64,000 nucleotides of DNA from an uncultured Porphyromonas sp. (GTDB lineage: Bacteria > Bacteroidota > Bacteroidia > Bacteroidales > Porphyromonadaceae): the NCBI RefSeq assembly GCF_938039215.1, contig NZ_CALHVI010000031.1, forward strand, positions 21,147 to 85,146. The letters are read 5' to 3'. The stretch's first letter is position 1. Every line of letters begins with the position of its first letter. Positions 44,421-53,462 of the stretch are shown here, piece after piece. A model generated the notes under the pieces. The model was not told the DNA's origin and made no database searches. It was given only the letters and a program-made list of their open reading frames with translations. The position numbers and the translations under genes are program-made.

Positions 44421-44864
44421 ATGAACGGAACTATTAAAGAGACGGATCAGCGTCTGGGGATCGTCACAGCTATCTCCCCTGACGAAGTCACCGTCCAGAT
44501 CCAGCAGCAGAGTGCCTGCAGCGGTTGCCATGCCCGCAACTGGTGTGTCAGCACCGAATGCAAGGATCGCTATCTACATCTCAAGACGCACGGACGGAGC
44601 TTCTCCATCGGTCAGCCCGTCCGAGTAGTAGCCCAGACGAGCGTAGGTCGCTTGGCTGTGGTCTTGGCTTTTGTCCTCCCCCTCCTACTCCTCGTGGCGG
44701 CAGTTGCCCTTGGGCAGTCGCTACTCCAGCTTAGCGAAGGGGGCTCGGTAGCCTTGGCACTCGGTGTCCTCACCCTCTACTATCTCTTCCTCTACTCCCA
44801 GCGTCAGCGCTTGGGTCGTCGCCTTACTCTCAAGGTCGAGTCCCTAGCCCCTCACCACGAATAG
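44421..44864 (+). CDS. RseC/SoxR-reducing-system family protein
   Basis: A 147-aa membrane protein. The N-terminal cytoplasmic part has four Cys in ACSGCHARNWCVSTEC (about 33-48), the family hallmark, and two transmembrane helices follow (about 75-95 and 100-125). RseC-like proteins accompany rnf genes in many bacteria and may insert or sense redox cofactors. It is the first gene of the operon, 12 bp before rnfB. Confidence 0.87.
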   Translation: MNGTIKETDQRLGIVTAISPDEVTVQIQQQSACSGCHARNWCVSTECKDRYLHLKTHGRSFSIGQPVRVVAQTSVGRLAVVLAFVLPLLLLVAAVALGQSLLQLSEGGSVALALGVLTLYYLFLYSQRQRLGRRLTLKVESLAPHHE

Positions 44865-44876
44865 CACCCTTTCCCT

Positions 44877-45782
44877 ATGTATATTACGATCATCGTCTTG
44901 ACGCTTATCGGAGCGATAGGAGCTCTCCTGCTCTACTTCGTCTCTCGGAAGTTCGAAGTCAAGGAAGACCCTCGCATCGCAGAGGTCGCTGATGTCCTGC
45001 CTCAAGCGAACTGCGGAGGCTGTGGCTTCCCTGGTTGTGCCGCCTTCGCTGGCGCTTGTTGTAAGAGCGAGACCCTCGAAGGGCTCTTCTGCCCCGTCGG
45101 GGGAACACCCGTCATGGAGAAGGTCAGTGGCATCCTCGGCATTGCTGCCCAGAAGCAAGATCCGCTGGTCGCCGTCGTCCGATGCAACGGCACTTGCGAA
45201 GCTCGCCCCCGAACCAACATCTACGACGGAGCTAGTAGCTGCGCCATCGCCTCAGCCCTCTACAAGGGGGACACCGACTGCAGCTGGGGCTGTCTCGGCA
45301 TGGCTGACTGCGTCCACTCGTGTAACTTCGATGCCATGTACATGGACCCAGAGACCCGCCTCCCCGTCATCCTCGAGGATAAGTGCGTGGCCTGCGGTGC
45401 CTGTGTCAAGGCTTGCCCTAAGACCATCATCGAGCTACGCAAGAAAGGTCCCAAGAGTCGACGCATCTTCGTCAGCTGCGTCAATAAGGACAAGGGCGGT
45501 GCGGCTAAGAAGGCTTGTAGCAATGCGTGTATCGGTTGCTCCCTCTGCTTCAAGGAGTGTAAGTTCGAAGCCATCACCATCGCTGACAACCTCTCCTACA
45601 TCGATCACACCAAGTGTCGCCTCTGCCGTAAGTGCGTCCCCGTCTGTCCTACCCATGCCATCCATGAGCTAGGCTTCCCTCCCCCCAAGCCTAAGGAACC
45701 TCAGGAAGAAGCCCCCAAGAAGGAGAAGGAGCCTGCAGCTCCAGCCACTCCGACACCTCCCACCGAACCGCTTACCGCCTAA
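44877..45782 (+). CDS. rnfB: Rnf electron transport complex subunit B
   Basis: A 301-aa iron-sulfur subunit. An N-terminal transmembrane helix is followed by the CGGCGFPGC cluster motif and three further Cys clusters: CVACGACVKACPK, CIGCSLCFKEC and CRLCRKCVPVCPT. The C-terminus is a Pro/Glu/Lys-rich tail of about 40 residues. RnfB is the likely entry point for electrons from reduced ferredoxin into the ion-pumping complex. It lies in the order rseC-like, B, C, D, G, E, A with very short gaps. Confidence 0.95.
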   Translation: MYITIIVLTLIGAIGALLLYFVSRKFEVKEDPRIAEVADVLPQANCGGCGFPGCAAFAGACCKSETLEGLFCPVGGTPVMEKVSGILGIAAQKQDPLVAVVRCNGTCEARPRTNIYDGASSCAIASALYKGDTDCSWGCLGMADCVHSCNFDAMYMDPETRLPVILEDKCVACGACVKACPKTIIELRKKGPKSRRIFVSCVNKDKGGAAKKACSNACIGCSLCFKECKFEAITIADNLSYIDHTKCRLCRKCVPVCPTHAIHELGFPPPKPKEPQEEAPKKEKEPAAPATPTPPTEPLTA

Positions 45783-45807
45783 CCTATAGACCTCTCTCCT
45801 ACGACAC

Positions 45808-47145
45808 ATGCTACGCACATTCCGTCTCGGAGGTATTCACCCCCCCGAAAACAAACTTTCGGCAGAGCAGCCCATTAGAGAGCTACCCCTGCCTCGTGAG
45901 GTCATCATCCCCATAGGTCAGCACATCGGCGCTCCTGCCGTCCCTACCGTACAGAAGGGCGACCTCGTGAAAGTCGGTACAGTCATCGCTAAGACTGGAG
46001 GCTTCATCTCCGCTAACATCCACTCATCTGTCACTGGCAAGGTCACCAAGATCGACAGCTTCTTCGATGCTGGGGGATACAAGCGCCCTGCCATCGTCAT
46101 CAGCGTCTCCGCTGAAGAGGAAGAATGGGAAGAAGGCATCGACCGCTCCCCTGAGCTCATCAAGGCATGCAGCCTAGAGCCTCGGGAGATCATCGAGCGC
46201 ATCTCCGCTGCTGGTATCGTAGGGCTGGGGGGGGCGACCTTCCCCACCCATGTCAAGCTCTCCCCTCCCCCAGGAGCTAAGGCCGAGGTCTTGATCGTCA
46301 ATGCCGTAGAGTGTGAGCCTTACCTCACCAGCGACCACGCCCTCATGCTCAGCAAGGGCGAAGAGATCCTCGTCGGTGTAGAGATCCTCAAGCGTGCCCT
46401 CGGGGTAAGCCGTGCCGTCATTGGGATCGAGAACAATAAGAAGGATGCCATCCTCTACCTCTCCCAGCTCGCTATGGACTACGAGGGGACAGAGGTGCTT
46501 CCCCTGAAGGTGCAGTATCCTCAAGGCGGGGAGAAGCAGCTCATCGATGCCGTCCTTCGCAAGCAGATCAAGAGCGGTGCTCTACCTATCTCCGCAGGAG
46601 CTGTCGTGCAGAATGTCGGGACGGTATTCGCTGTCTACGAAGCCGTACAGAAGAGGAAACCTCTGGTCGAGCGCATCACCACCGTCACGGGCAAGCACCT
46701 AGAGACCCCCTCGAACTTCCGAGCTCGCATCGGTACACCTATCGGGCATCTCATCTCGGCTTCGGGCGGACTACCCGAAGACACGGGTAAGATCATCGGC
46801 GGTGGCCCGATGATGGGTAAGGCACTACTGAGCACCGAAGTTCCCGTGACCAAGGGCACCTCGGGCGTACTCATCCTGCCCCGTGAAGAATCCACTCGTC
46901 GCCCCATGCGCAACTGCATCCGCTGCGCTAAGTGCGTCTCCGTCTGCCCTATGGGGCTTAACCCCGCCTTCCTCATGCGGGATGTCCAGTATGCCGACTG
47001 GGAAGCCACCGAGAAGGGCTACATCGTGGACTGCATCGAGTGTGGCTCCTGTAGCTATACCTGCCCTTCTAACCGCCCTCTCCTTGACTTCATCCGTACG
47101 GGCAAGCAGAAGGTCTCCGCCATCATCCGTGCCCGCAAAAGCTAA
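45808..47145 (+). CDS. rnfC: Rnf electron transport complex subunit C
   Basis: A 445-aa peripheral subunit. It has an N-terminal barrel-like region, the flavin/NADH-binding GLGGATFPTHVKL, IVNAVECEPYLTSDH, and two 4Fe-4S sites: CIRCAKCVSVCPMG and CIECGSCSYTCPS. RnfC carries FMN and is the NADH-reacting end of the complex. The gene ends 5 bp before rnfD. Confidence 0.96.
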   Translation: MLRTFRLGGIHPPENKLSAEQPIRELPLPREVIIPIGQHIGAPAVPTVQKGDLVKVGTVIAKTGGFISANIHSSVTGKVTKIDSFFDAGGYKRPAIVISVSAEEEEWEEGIDRSPELIKACSLEPREIIERISAAGIVGLGGATFPTHVKLSPPPGAKAEVLIVNAVECEPYLTSDHALMLSKGEEILVGVEILKRALGVSRAVIGIENNKKDAILYLSQLAMDYEGTEVLPLKVQYPQGGEKQLIDAVLRKQIKSGALPISAGAVVQNVGTVFAVYEAVQKRKPLVERITTVTGKHLETPSNFRARIGTPIGHLISASGGLPEDTGKIIGGGPMMGKALLSTEVPVTKGTSGVLILPREESTRRPMRNCIRCAKCVSVCPMGLNPAFLMRDVQYADWEATEKGYIVDCIECGSCSYTCPSNRPLLDFIRTGKQKVSAIIRARKS

Positions 47146-47150
47146 TCCTC

Positions 47151-48128
47151 ATGGATCGTCTCATCATATCCCCCTCCCCTCACATCCACAGCGGTGACAG
47201 CGTCGAGCGCAACATGTATGCTGTGCTCATCGCCCTAGCCCCAGCGTGCTTAGTCTCGCTCTTCACCTTCGGGCTAGGAGCCTTCGTTGTCCTACTTGTA
47301 AGTGTCCTCGGCTGTGTCGTCACCGAATGGGCCATCACTAAGTATCTCTACAAGCGACCCACGTCCATAGGCGATGGCTCCGCCATTCTTACGGGGCTCC
47401 TCCTCGGGATGAACCTTCCCTCGAGCCTCCCCTGGTGGATCATCCTCATCGGCGCAGTGGTGGCGATCGGTGTAGGGAAGATGAGCTTCGGAGGGCTCGG
47501 AGGAAATATCTTCAACCCCGCACTCGTGGGGCGTGTCTTCCTCCTCATCGCCTATCCCGCTCAGATGACGCTCTGGCCACAGCCTGGGCAGTACATGAGC
47601 TATACCGACGCTGTCACAAGTGCTACCCCGCTAGGCATTGCCAAGGGGATACAGACGGGTGCTCCTGGCATGAGCTGGGACCAGATCCCTTCGTCCATGG
47701 ATCTCTTCTTCGGCATCCATGGCGGTAGTCTGGGCGAAGTCAGTGCGCTAGCACTACTCCTAGGGCTGGGGTACCTGCTCTATCGCCGAGTGATCACGTG
47801 GCACATCCCCGTAGCCGTACTAGGGACGGCCTTCGCCTTCTCTGGGCTCATGCACCTCATTGACCCAGCGCTCTATCCCTCGCCCCTCTTCCACCTGCTG
47901 ACAGGCGGTATGATGCTCGGGGCGATCTTCATGGCAACAGACTATGTGACGAGCCCCATGAGTGCCCGAGGCCAACTCCTCTATGGTGCGCTGATCGGTC
48001 TACTGACGATCCTCATCCGTCTCTTCGGTAGCTACCCCGAAGGGATGTCCTTCGCTATCCTCATCATGAATAGCTTCACTCCTCTGATCAACATGTATAT
48101 CCGTCCGAAGCACTTCGGTGGACGTTAG
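47151..48128 (+). CDS. rnfD: Rnf electron transport complex subunit D
   Basis: A 325-aa membrane subunit with about eight or nine hydrophobic helices. The DAVTSATPLGIAKG segment (about 154-167) contains the Thr that carries covalent FMN in RnfD/NqrB proteins. GNIFNPALVGR is also conserved. It is an integral part of the ion-translocating core and stops 4 bp before the rnfG start. Confidence 0.95.
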   Translation: MDRLIISPSPHIHSGDSVERNMYAVLIALAPACLVSLFTFGLGAFVVLLVSVLGCVVTEWAITKYLYKRPTSIGDGSAILTGLLLGMNLPSSLPWWIILIGAVVAIGVGKMSFGGLGGNIFNPALVGRVFLLIAYPAQMTLWPQPGQYMSYTDAVTSATPLGIAKGIQTGAPGMSWDQIPSSMDLFFGIHGGSLGEVSALALLLGLGYLLYRRVITWHIPVAVLGTAFAFSGLMHLIDPALYPSPLFHLLTGGMMLGAIFMATDYVTSPMSARGQLLYGALIGLLTILIRLFGSYPEGMSFAILIMNSFTPLINMYIRPKHFGGR

Positions 48129-48132
48129 CCGT

Positions 48133-48795
48133 ATGAAGAAGCTCAGTTCGACACTCCCCAACATGCTCCTCTCCCTCGGAGGGATATGTGTCCTCGTCTC
48201 GGGGATCCTCGCTGTCGTGAACCAAGTGACGACGGCTCCCATCGCCGAGGCAGAGATGAAGGCTAAGGTAGAAGCTATCCGTGCCGTAGCCCCCGCCTTC
48301 GATAATAATCCCTTCGAGGAGAAGATGCTCGTCCTCCCCGAGGGCGAGACAGACAGCCTCACCGTCTACCCTGCTAAGAAGGGCGGGGCTCTGGTAGGCT
48401 TTGCCATCGAGAGCTACACGCAGAAGGGCTTCAGCGGGCTTATCCGTGTGATGGTCGGCTTCGATGCTACGGGTCAGCTCGTAGACTTCTCCGTCCTCCA
48501 GCACTCCGAGAGCCCTGGTCTCGGGTCTCGCATACCCGAGTGGTACCACGAGAAGAGCGAAGGCTCTGGTATCCGCGATGTACGTGGGCTGAACATGAAG
48601 AAGGAAGCCCCCCTTACCGTCTCTAAGGATGGGGGGAAGGTAGACGCTATCACCGCTGCGACGATCAGTAGCCGTGCCTTCCTCGACGCAGTCAATCGTG
48701 CTTGGCGCACCTTCTCTACGCTCGAAGTCGGGACAGGTGAAGCTCCCAGCCCAGCACCCGCAGTAGCGCCAGCCGACTCCTCGGCATCGAAGTAA
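48133..48795 (+). CDS. rnfG: Rnf electron transport complex subunit G
   Basis: A 220-aa protein from the ATG at 48133. An in-frame ATG at 48118 lies inside rnfD and is less likely. One N-terminal transmembrane helix is followed by a periplasmic FMN-binding domain. The flavinylation motif region DAITAATISSRAF (about 175-187) contains the candidate Thr. The C-terminal tail is Pro/Ala-rich. It relays electrons between RnfD and the other subunits. Confidence 0.93.
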   Translation: MKKLSSTLPNMLLSLGGICVLVSGILAVVNQVTTAPIAEAEMKAKVEAIRAVAPAFDNNPFEEKMLVLPEGETDSLTVYPAKKGGALVGFAIESYTQKGFSGLIRVMVGFDATGQLVDFSVLQHSESPGLGSRIPEWYHEKSEGSGIRDVRGLNMKKEAPLTVSKDGGKVDAITAATISSRAFLDAVNRAWRTFSTLEVGTGEAPSPAPAVAPADSSASK

Positions 48796-48820
48796 CCCCC
48801 TACCCTCAGTCCTCGATCCT

Positions 48821-49408
48821 ATGAAACCGCTAGATATCATCCGCAACGGCATCACGACGGAGAACCCTACCTTCGTGCTCCTCCTCGGCATGTGCCCTAC
48901 GCTCGCCACGACGACCTCAGCGCTCAATGGTATGGCGATGGGCTTGGCGACGATGTTCGTCCTCATTTGCTCCAATACCGTCATCTCCCTGATCAAGAGC
49001 CTCGTACCCGACGCTGTCCGCATCCCCAGCTTCATCGTCGTCATCGCAGGCTTTGTGACGATCGTGCAGATGCTCATGCAGGCCTTCGTCCCTAGCCTCT
49101 ACGCTTCGCTGGGGCTCTTCATCCCTCTGATCGTCGTGAACTGTATCGTGCTCGGTCGTGCCGAAGCAGTAGCAGCCAAGCAGGGCGTCCTCCACTCGTG
49201 CCTCGACGGCGTGGGTATTGGCCTCGGGTTCACCCTCTCCCTGACAGTGCTGGGTCTGCTACGTGAGCTCCTCGGCAGTGGTGCCGTCTTCACGCTACAG
49301 ATCCTGCCCAAGGAATACGGAGCACTCCTCTTCGTCCTCGCTCCTGGAGCCTTCCTCGTGCTAGGCTACCTCATCGCCCTCAAGAATAAGCTCAGTAGCA
49401 AGAAGTAA
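48821..49408 (+). CDS. rnfE: Rnf electron transport complex subunit E
   Basis: A 195-aa integral membrane protein with six predicted helices and no large loops. It has ENPTFVLLLGMCPTLA and LGFTLSLTVLG, typical of RnfE/NqrD. Together with RnfA it forms the half-channel pair of the pump and binds an iron-sulfur centre in related complexes. Confidence 0.95.
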   Translation: MKPLDIIRNGITTENPTFVLLLGMCPTLATTTSALNGMAMGLATMFVLICSNTVISLIKSLVPDAVRIPSFIVVIAGFVTIVQMLMQAFVPSLYASLGLFIPLIVVNCIVLGRAEAVAAKQGVLHSCLDGVGIGLGFTLSLTVLGLLRELLGSGAVFTLQILPKEYGALLFVLAPGAFLVLGYLIALKNKLSSKK

Positions 49409-49415
49409 TCCTCCC

Positions 49416-49997
49416 ATGACACATTATCTCCTCCTCTTTGTCGCTGCGGTCTTCGTCAACAACGTTGTACTCTCGCAGTTCCTCGGTATCTGTCCCTTCC
49501 TCGGCGTATCTAAGAAAGTAGACACGGCGCTGGGCATGGGCGCTGCGGTGACCTTTGTCCTAGCCCTCTCGACGATGTGCACCTTCCTTCTCCAGAAGTT
49601 CGTACTAGAGCCGCTAGGGATGGAGTACATGCAGACCATCACCTTCATCCTCGTCATCGCCGCCCTAGTACAAATGGTAGAGATCATCCTCAAGAAGGTA
49701 TCACCCGCCCTCTACCAAGCACTCGGGGTCTTCCTTCCCCTGATCACTACGAACTGCTGTGTGCTCGGGGTAGCGATCCTAGTCATCCAAAAGGACTTCA
49801 ACCTCCTCGAGAGCATTGTCTACGCCATCTCCATTGCCTTAGGCTTCACCCTAGCGCTAGTAGTCTTTGCCGGCATTCGTGAGCAACTCAGCCGCACCGA
49901 ACTGCCCCCCGCTATGAAGGGCATACCCATTGCGCTGATCTCAGCGGGTCTCCTTGCCATGGCCTTCATGGGCTTCAGTGGCATGGTGAAGATGTAA
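49416..49997 (+). CDS. rnfA: Rnf electron transport complex subunit A
   Basis: A 193-aa integral membrane protein with six helices. It has NNVVLSQFLGICPFLG, ITTNCCVLGVAI and ALGFTLALVVFAGIRE, typical of RnfA/NqrE. It is the last gene of the operon, 7 bp after rnfE, and is followed by a terminator. Confidence 0.95.
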   Translation: MTHYLLLFVAAVFVNNVVLSQFLGICPFLGVSKKVDTALGMGAAVTFVLALSTMCTFLLQKFVLEPLGMEYMQTITFILVIAALVQMVEIILKKVSPALYQALGVFLPLITTNCCVLGVAILVIQKDFNLLESIVYAISIALGFTLALVVFAGIREQLSRTELPPAMKGIPIALISAGLLAMAFMGFSGMVKM

Positions 49998-50025
49998 GGC
50001 GCACAAGCCCCCCTCTCCTCTACAA

Positions 50026-50067
50026 TACCGGCCAGCCCGCATGTGCGAGCTGGCCGGTACTGTTTTT
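50026..50067 (+). terminator. terminator of the rnf operon
   Basis: TACCGGCCAGC pairs with GCTGGCCGGTA, with an inner CGCA/TGCG stem and then TGTTTTTT. Confidence 0.92.
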
Positions 50068-50563
50068 TCCCCGAGCAAGGGGAAGGAGGAAGCCCTGCCT
50101 CCGTCGCCGTAGCGCCATAGCCCTACCCCTCGGAGGCAGCCTGCTGACGTTCTCTTTCCTCTTGGGCTAAGATCGCCCGATAGAGATAGTCGATGCTCTC
50201 TAGATCCCCCTCTTCACCAGACAAGAGCTCAAAGCTCCTACAAGGCTCATCCTTTGGGATACTCCTCACATAGCCTAAGATAGATCTAGCTGGGGGATCT
50301 GTTGTTCGACCATCCACGCATCAAGTGTACATCTCTACTCCTCCTATAGGAGAAGTAAGCGCTGAGCAGTAGCATGCTCAAGCTTGGCGATGCTAGGACG
50401 GGGATCATACCCCTAAATGCGACCATCCATACACGCTCCACTAGGCTCTTCTGGGGCAAGGAGGCAAGTTGCTCGGTAGCCACGCAGGATACTAGGCATA
50501 GCTCTTACAATCCCTCTTACAAACAAGGCTTAGGAGATCCTCCCAAATACCATTGCTGAGCTT
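50068..50563. other. intergenic stretch with possible gene remnant
   Basis: About 500 bp between rnfA and the KAP gene. Two overlapping minus-strand frames (50286-50483, 65 codons; 50123-50317, 64 codons) have some coding character but in different frames. The first has a hydrophobic and basic stretch (MLLLSAYFSYRRSRD), the second an acidic C-terminus (SIDYLYRAILAQEERERQQ). They could be one small frameshifted gene or chance frames. No promoter motif is seen upstream. Confidence 0.3.
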
Positions 50564-52867
50564 CTACTGAGCTCCTTTGCTCTTCTGATGATCGGACAGT
50601 AGCCTAGATAGTTCCTCTATACTATAGGTACACCCTCCGGGAAATACACTTCCTTCCTGAGACAAGTCTTGGATTATCGAAGATATCCATTGAGGGTTCT
50701 CTTCAACAACAAAAGTGAGCATTGGCTCCAACAAGGACTTATAGCTCGGAAGATCTGGAGCAACCTGAAGCTCTTTATACTTCTCATACCGATCTAGAGA
50801 AAAGAACTCGAAAAGTTCTTCCTCCAGGATCTCAGCCTCCCTCTCGGGCAAGTTCCCAGTGAAGGCCATATATGCCATAGTCTTAATTGCCTCTGCTCGA
50901 TTTTCTCCCCCTTGAAGATAAGATCTCACTAGACAGAGGAAGGTGTCAACAACACGTCCTACCCCTTGCTGTCTGATCAGGTCATCAACATCCATAAGGA
51001 GGGTCCCCTTTCTCATAGAGAGGATTATTTCCGATAAAACCAGCCCGTAAAGACTACCTTCCAGGAAGTTAAAGCCCCTAAAGTAAGTATCAAACCCCAG
51101 CGCACTGCGAAGAGAGCGACACCACGGATCCGTCTCTTCCTCTTCTGGGCTCGGAGCGAACAACCTCTCTAGGATACTTTTACTCCCTTCCCATTGAGAC
51201 ACTCGCTTCAGTTCTTCCTCATAATTGGGGATAAGCACATAGGTCTGGGTAGGAACATCTAGTTGCAAAATTCGTCTTGAATGCAGAGCTAAATAAATGC
51301 CAAAATCTTTGTAGCAAAGCAAATAGAGCAAGAAGAAATCTTTACAATCCACCTCGCTAAATGCCCCATTATAGCGAGGGATAACCAGATTAAGATAACG
51401 CTTGAGATCGCGTATTGAATCCAGGGACTCCACAACTGTACGCCCGATCTGACTCCAGCTTCTTTGTATATGTCTACAGATGGGGGATGCAGCGTATACC
51501 TTCCTTGACAAGACTATACCTACGAGTCGCTCCAACATTTCCTTATTGGGCTCTAGCAGGGGGAATTCCCAAGAGATGTACTTATCAATAAAGGAATGAG
51601 CAAGCCCGTGATCTAGGTGTTTCTTCAGTACATTGTTCACATACGCCTTGTCATAGGCGGTGATGAAGACCGTATTCGAGAAGGAGGCACTACGATCCAT
51701 AAGCTTTAGGACTTCTAGTATTTCTTCTCCTGAGAGACGGTCTAGATCATCGAGGAGAACATATACCCGCTTACCGAGCTCTCTAAGGGTACGATTGACC
51801 GCCTCCTGCTCTTTCCCAGGCAAAAGTAGAGTAAGGAGAGAGCCTAGGGGACGAGTCCATGCATATTGATTCAGCAATCCTAGATGCTTGGTATACCGAG
51901 CGAGCAAGAGGCCAAAGCCTAAGTAATGCCGGGACAACTCCTTCGCAAAGGTATCAAAGAAGTCCTCTGGGATCGAGGAGACCGACTTTGAGCCTCGAGG
52001 ATTGAAGACAACAATGATCTCCTCACAGAACTCCAGTCCCTCCCTCAAGAGATTGATAAAGGAACTCTTCCCCCTTCCCCAGGGGGCAATAACTCCGACC
52101 GTCAGAGACCTCTCATGCAGGTCTAGCATTTCAAGATTTTGACAGAGAATCCAAGCCATACCAGAGAACCCCAACCAGTCCTCTTTCTCACTTACAATAG
52201 CACTATCTGTATCAATAGCTAGAGAACTCAGCTCCGTCTCCCTTTGAGCTTCTTTCTTGATCTCTGGCTGTAGCCTATAGCCCCATCGCCGTAGAATGAG
52301 ATAACCTAACAGGCAAGAAACCACAGCTATGGCAATACTCCCGAGAAGCCATCCCAATGAGGCCTCCCTCTTCCCTTGAAGTAAGAAATAACCAAGAGCA
52401 CAAAGTATAACCAAAGTAATACCAATGCCCAAATAATCTCCCTTCGACCTGGGTCGAAGGGCAATAGCGACAGCCCCGCCCCAGGGGAGTAGTAAGAGAT
52501 CCGACCAAGCCAGCTTCCCTAAGTAAGGGATCAGCCAAAACGAGAAAGAGCCTTCCCAATGCCTATAGTACAGATAGATCCCAAGCAGGAGAAAGAGCCA
52601 CAAAGAGACGGGGCGAGGCACATAGATCTTCCTATAATCCCATTCCCGCTTAAGTAGGTAGCAGACAAGGAAGAAAACTAATCCACCGAACCAATCTGGC
52701 GATAGAGGGGCTAAGCAAAGCGACTCGATAAAGCTGAGTAGTGCCAAGAAGGGCTTCTGGAGCATGCCGAAGGCCACGGCTACGACGGAAACGATGAAGA
52801 TATGCTTTGACCATGCTTGGTGCATGTCTTTTACCCATGCTCTGAATGAAGTCCAGATACGACTCAT
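50564..52867 (-). CDS. KAP family P-loop NTPase with N-terminal transmembrane region
   Basis: A 767-aa protein. About five or six transmembrane helices occupy residues 20-190, followed by a KAP ATPase domain with Walker A VIAPWGRGKSSFINL (about 258-272), Walker B VYVLLDDLDRL (about 370-380) and a helical C-terminal region of about 300 residues. KAP NTPases, named after Kidins220/ARMS and PifA, are membrane-associated STAND-like ATPases; PifA excludes phage T7. Inference: a possible phage-defence or stress-response ATPase. It has its own promoter and no obvious partner gene. Confidence 0.85.
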   Translation of the reverse strand: MSRIWTSFRAWVKDMHQAWSKHIFIVSVVAVAFGMLQKPFLALLSFIESLCLAPLSPDWFGGLVFFLVCYLLKREWDYRKIYVPRPVSLWLFLLLGIYLYYRHWEGSFSFWLIPYLGKLAWSDLLLLPWGGAVAIALRPRSKGDYLGIGITLVILCALGYFLLQGKREASLGWLLGSIAIAVVSCLLGYLILRRWGYRLQPEIKKEAQRETELSSLAIDTDSAIVSEKEDWLGFSGMAWILCQNLEMLDLHERSLTVGVIAPWGRGKSSFINLLREGLEFCEEIIVVFNPRGSKSVSSIPEDFFDTFAKELSRHYLGFGLLLARYTKHLGLLNQYAWTRPLGSLLTLLLPGKEQEAVNRTLRELGKRVYVLLDDLDRLSGEEILEVLKLMDRSASFSNTVFITAYDKAYVNNVLKKHLDHGLAHSFIDKYISWEFPLLEPNKEMLERLVGIVLSRKVYAASPICRHIQRSWSQIGRTVVESLDSIRDLKRYLNLVIPRYNGAFSEVDCKDFFLLYLLCYKDFGIYLALHSRRILQLDVPTQTYVLIPNYEEELKRVSQWEGSKSILERLFAPSPEEEETDPWCRSLRSALGFDTYFRGFNFLEGSLYGLVLSEIILSMRKGTLLMDVDDLIRQQGVGRVVDTFLCLVRSYLQGGENRAEAIKTMAYMAFTGNLPEREAEILEEELFEFFSLDRYEKYKELQVAPDLPSYKSLLEPMLTFVVEENPQWISSIIQDLSQEGSVFPGGCTYSIEELSRLLSDHQKSKGAQ

Positions 52868-52917
52868 AGCTAGGAAGATGTATTAGGGCGGTAATGAATG
52901 AGGGACTAGTCTCAGAG

Positions 52918-52948
52918 CAAAGGTAGCAGTTTCGGAACGTGCAGGCAA
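52918..52948 (-). promoter_or_regulatory. promoter of the KAP NTPase gene
   Basis: TACCTTTG on the minus strand (52918-52925), with TTG 20 bp upstream (52946-52948), 50 bp before the start. Confidence 0.7.
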
Positions 52949-53041
52949 CTGTTTTCGTATAGACTTTTCCCTTAGCTATTGCGAGGGAAAAGAGGCTGTA
53001 GAGGAGGCTTATTTGTAGTGGGCTTCTTGCCTCGGGAGGAA

Positions 53042-53179
53042 GGATGAGAGGAATGCTAGGGAGGTACTAATAGCGACACCTTAGAAGCACCAGTAGCACC
53101 TCCTCGGAGGTAGCAGTAGCGCCTCTTGGGAGGCGCTATTGGTGCCTCGGGAGAGACGACAAAGGCAGGGCGAGGGAGG
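53042..53179. repeat. degenerate 23-bp tandem repeat, block A (about 6 units)
   Basis: Six consecutive 23-bp segments start at 53042, 53065, 53088, 53111, 53134 and 53157. Most end in a GGGAGG-like sequence, and the central ones share TAGTAGC with palindromic CCTC/GAGG cores such as GCCTCTTGGGAGGC. The sequence differs from the ACCTAC family but the period is the same. Confidence 0.7.
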
Positions 53180-53199
53180 GAAAGTGGAGGGAAGAGAGA

Positions 53200-53237
53200 A
53201 GCCCCCGTAGCGAAAGGAGGCTTTCGCTACGGGGGCT
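53200..53237 (-). terminator. hairpin between the two repeat blocks, possible polA terminator
   Basis: A perfect 17-bp stem AGCCCCCGTAGCGAAAG with its complement and a GAGG loop. TTCTCTCTTC follows on the minus strand. It lies 225 bp beyond the polA stop. Confidence 0.65.
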
Positions 53238-53262
53238 ATCATTGATGCGCTGAGGGGACGAG

Positions 53263-53423
53263 GGGGGAGTACCTTCAGGAGCTATGCTATTCGTCCCTTA
53301 GCAAATGCGTCCCTCAGTCCTCAGAGGATGCTATCCGTTCCCCCCACGAGATGGGTCGCTCATCCCTTAGAGGATCTGGTTCGTACTCCTTACGAGGAGC
53401 GTCGCTCGACCCTTGGGGCTGGA
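53263..53423. repeat. degenerate 23-bp tandem repeat, block B (about 7 units)
   Basis: Seven consecutive 23-bp segments (53263, 53286, 53309, 53332, 53355, 53378, 53401) share a core near CCCTTAGAGGATG. Units 2, 4 and 5 of the block from 53286 are the clearest. The block ends 40 bp before the polA stop codon. Confidence 0.7.
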
Positions 53424-53462
53424 GAGCAGGCGCCAGCTCGGGCGGGGAGCGAGGCGACGGGG

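Noticed and set aside
50026..50067. hairpin as an integration site next to rnfA
   Set aside because: It has the stem and T-run of an ordinary terminator, and no integrase or duplicated end is present.
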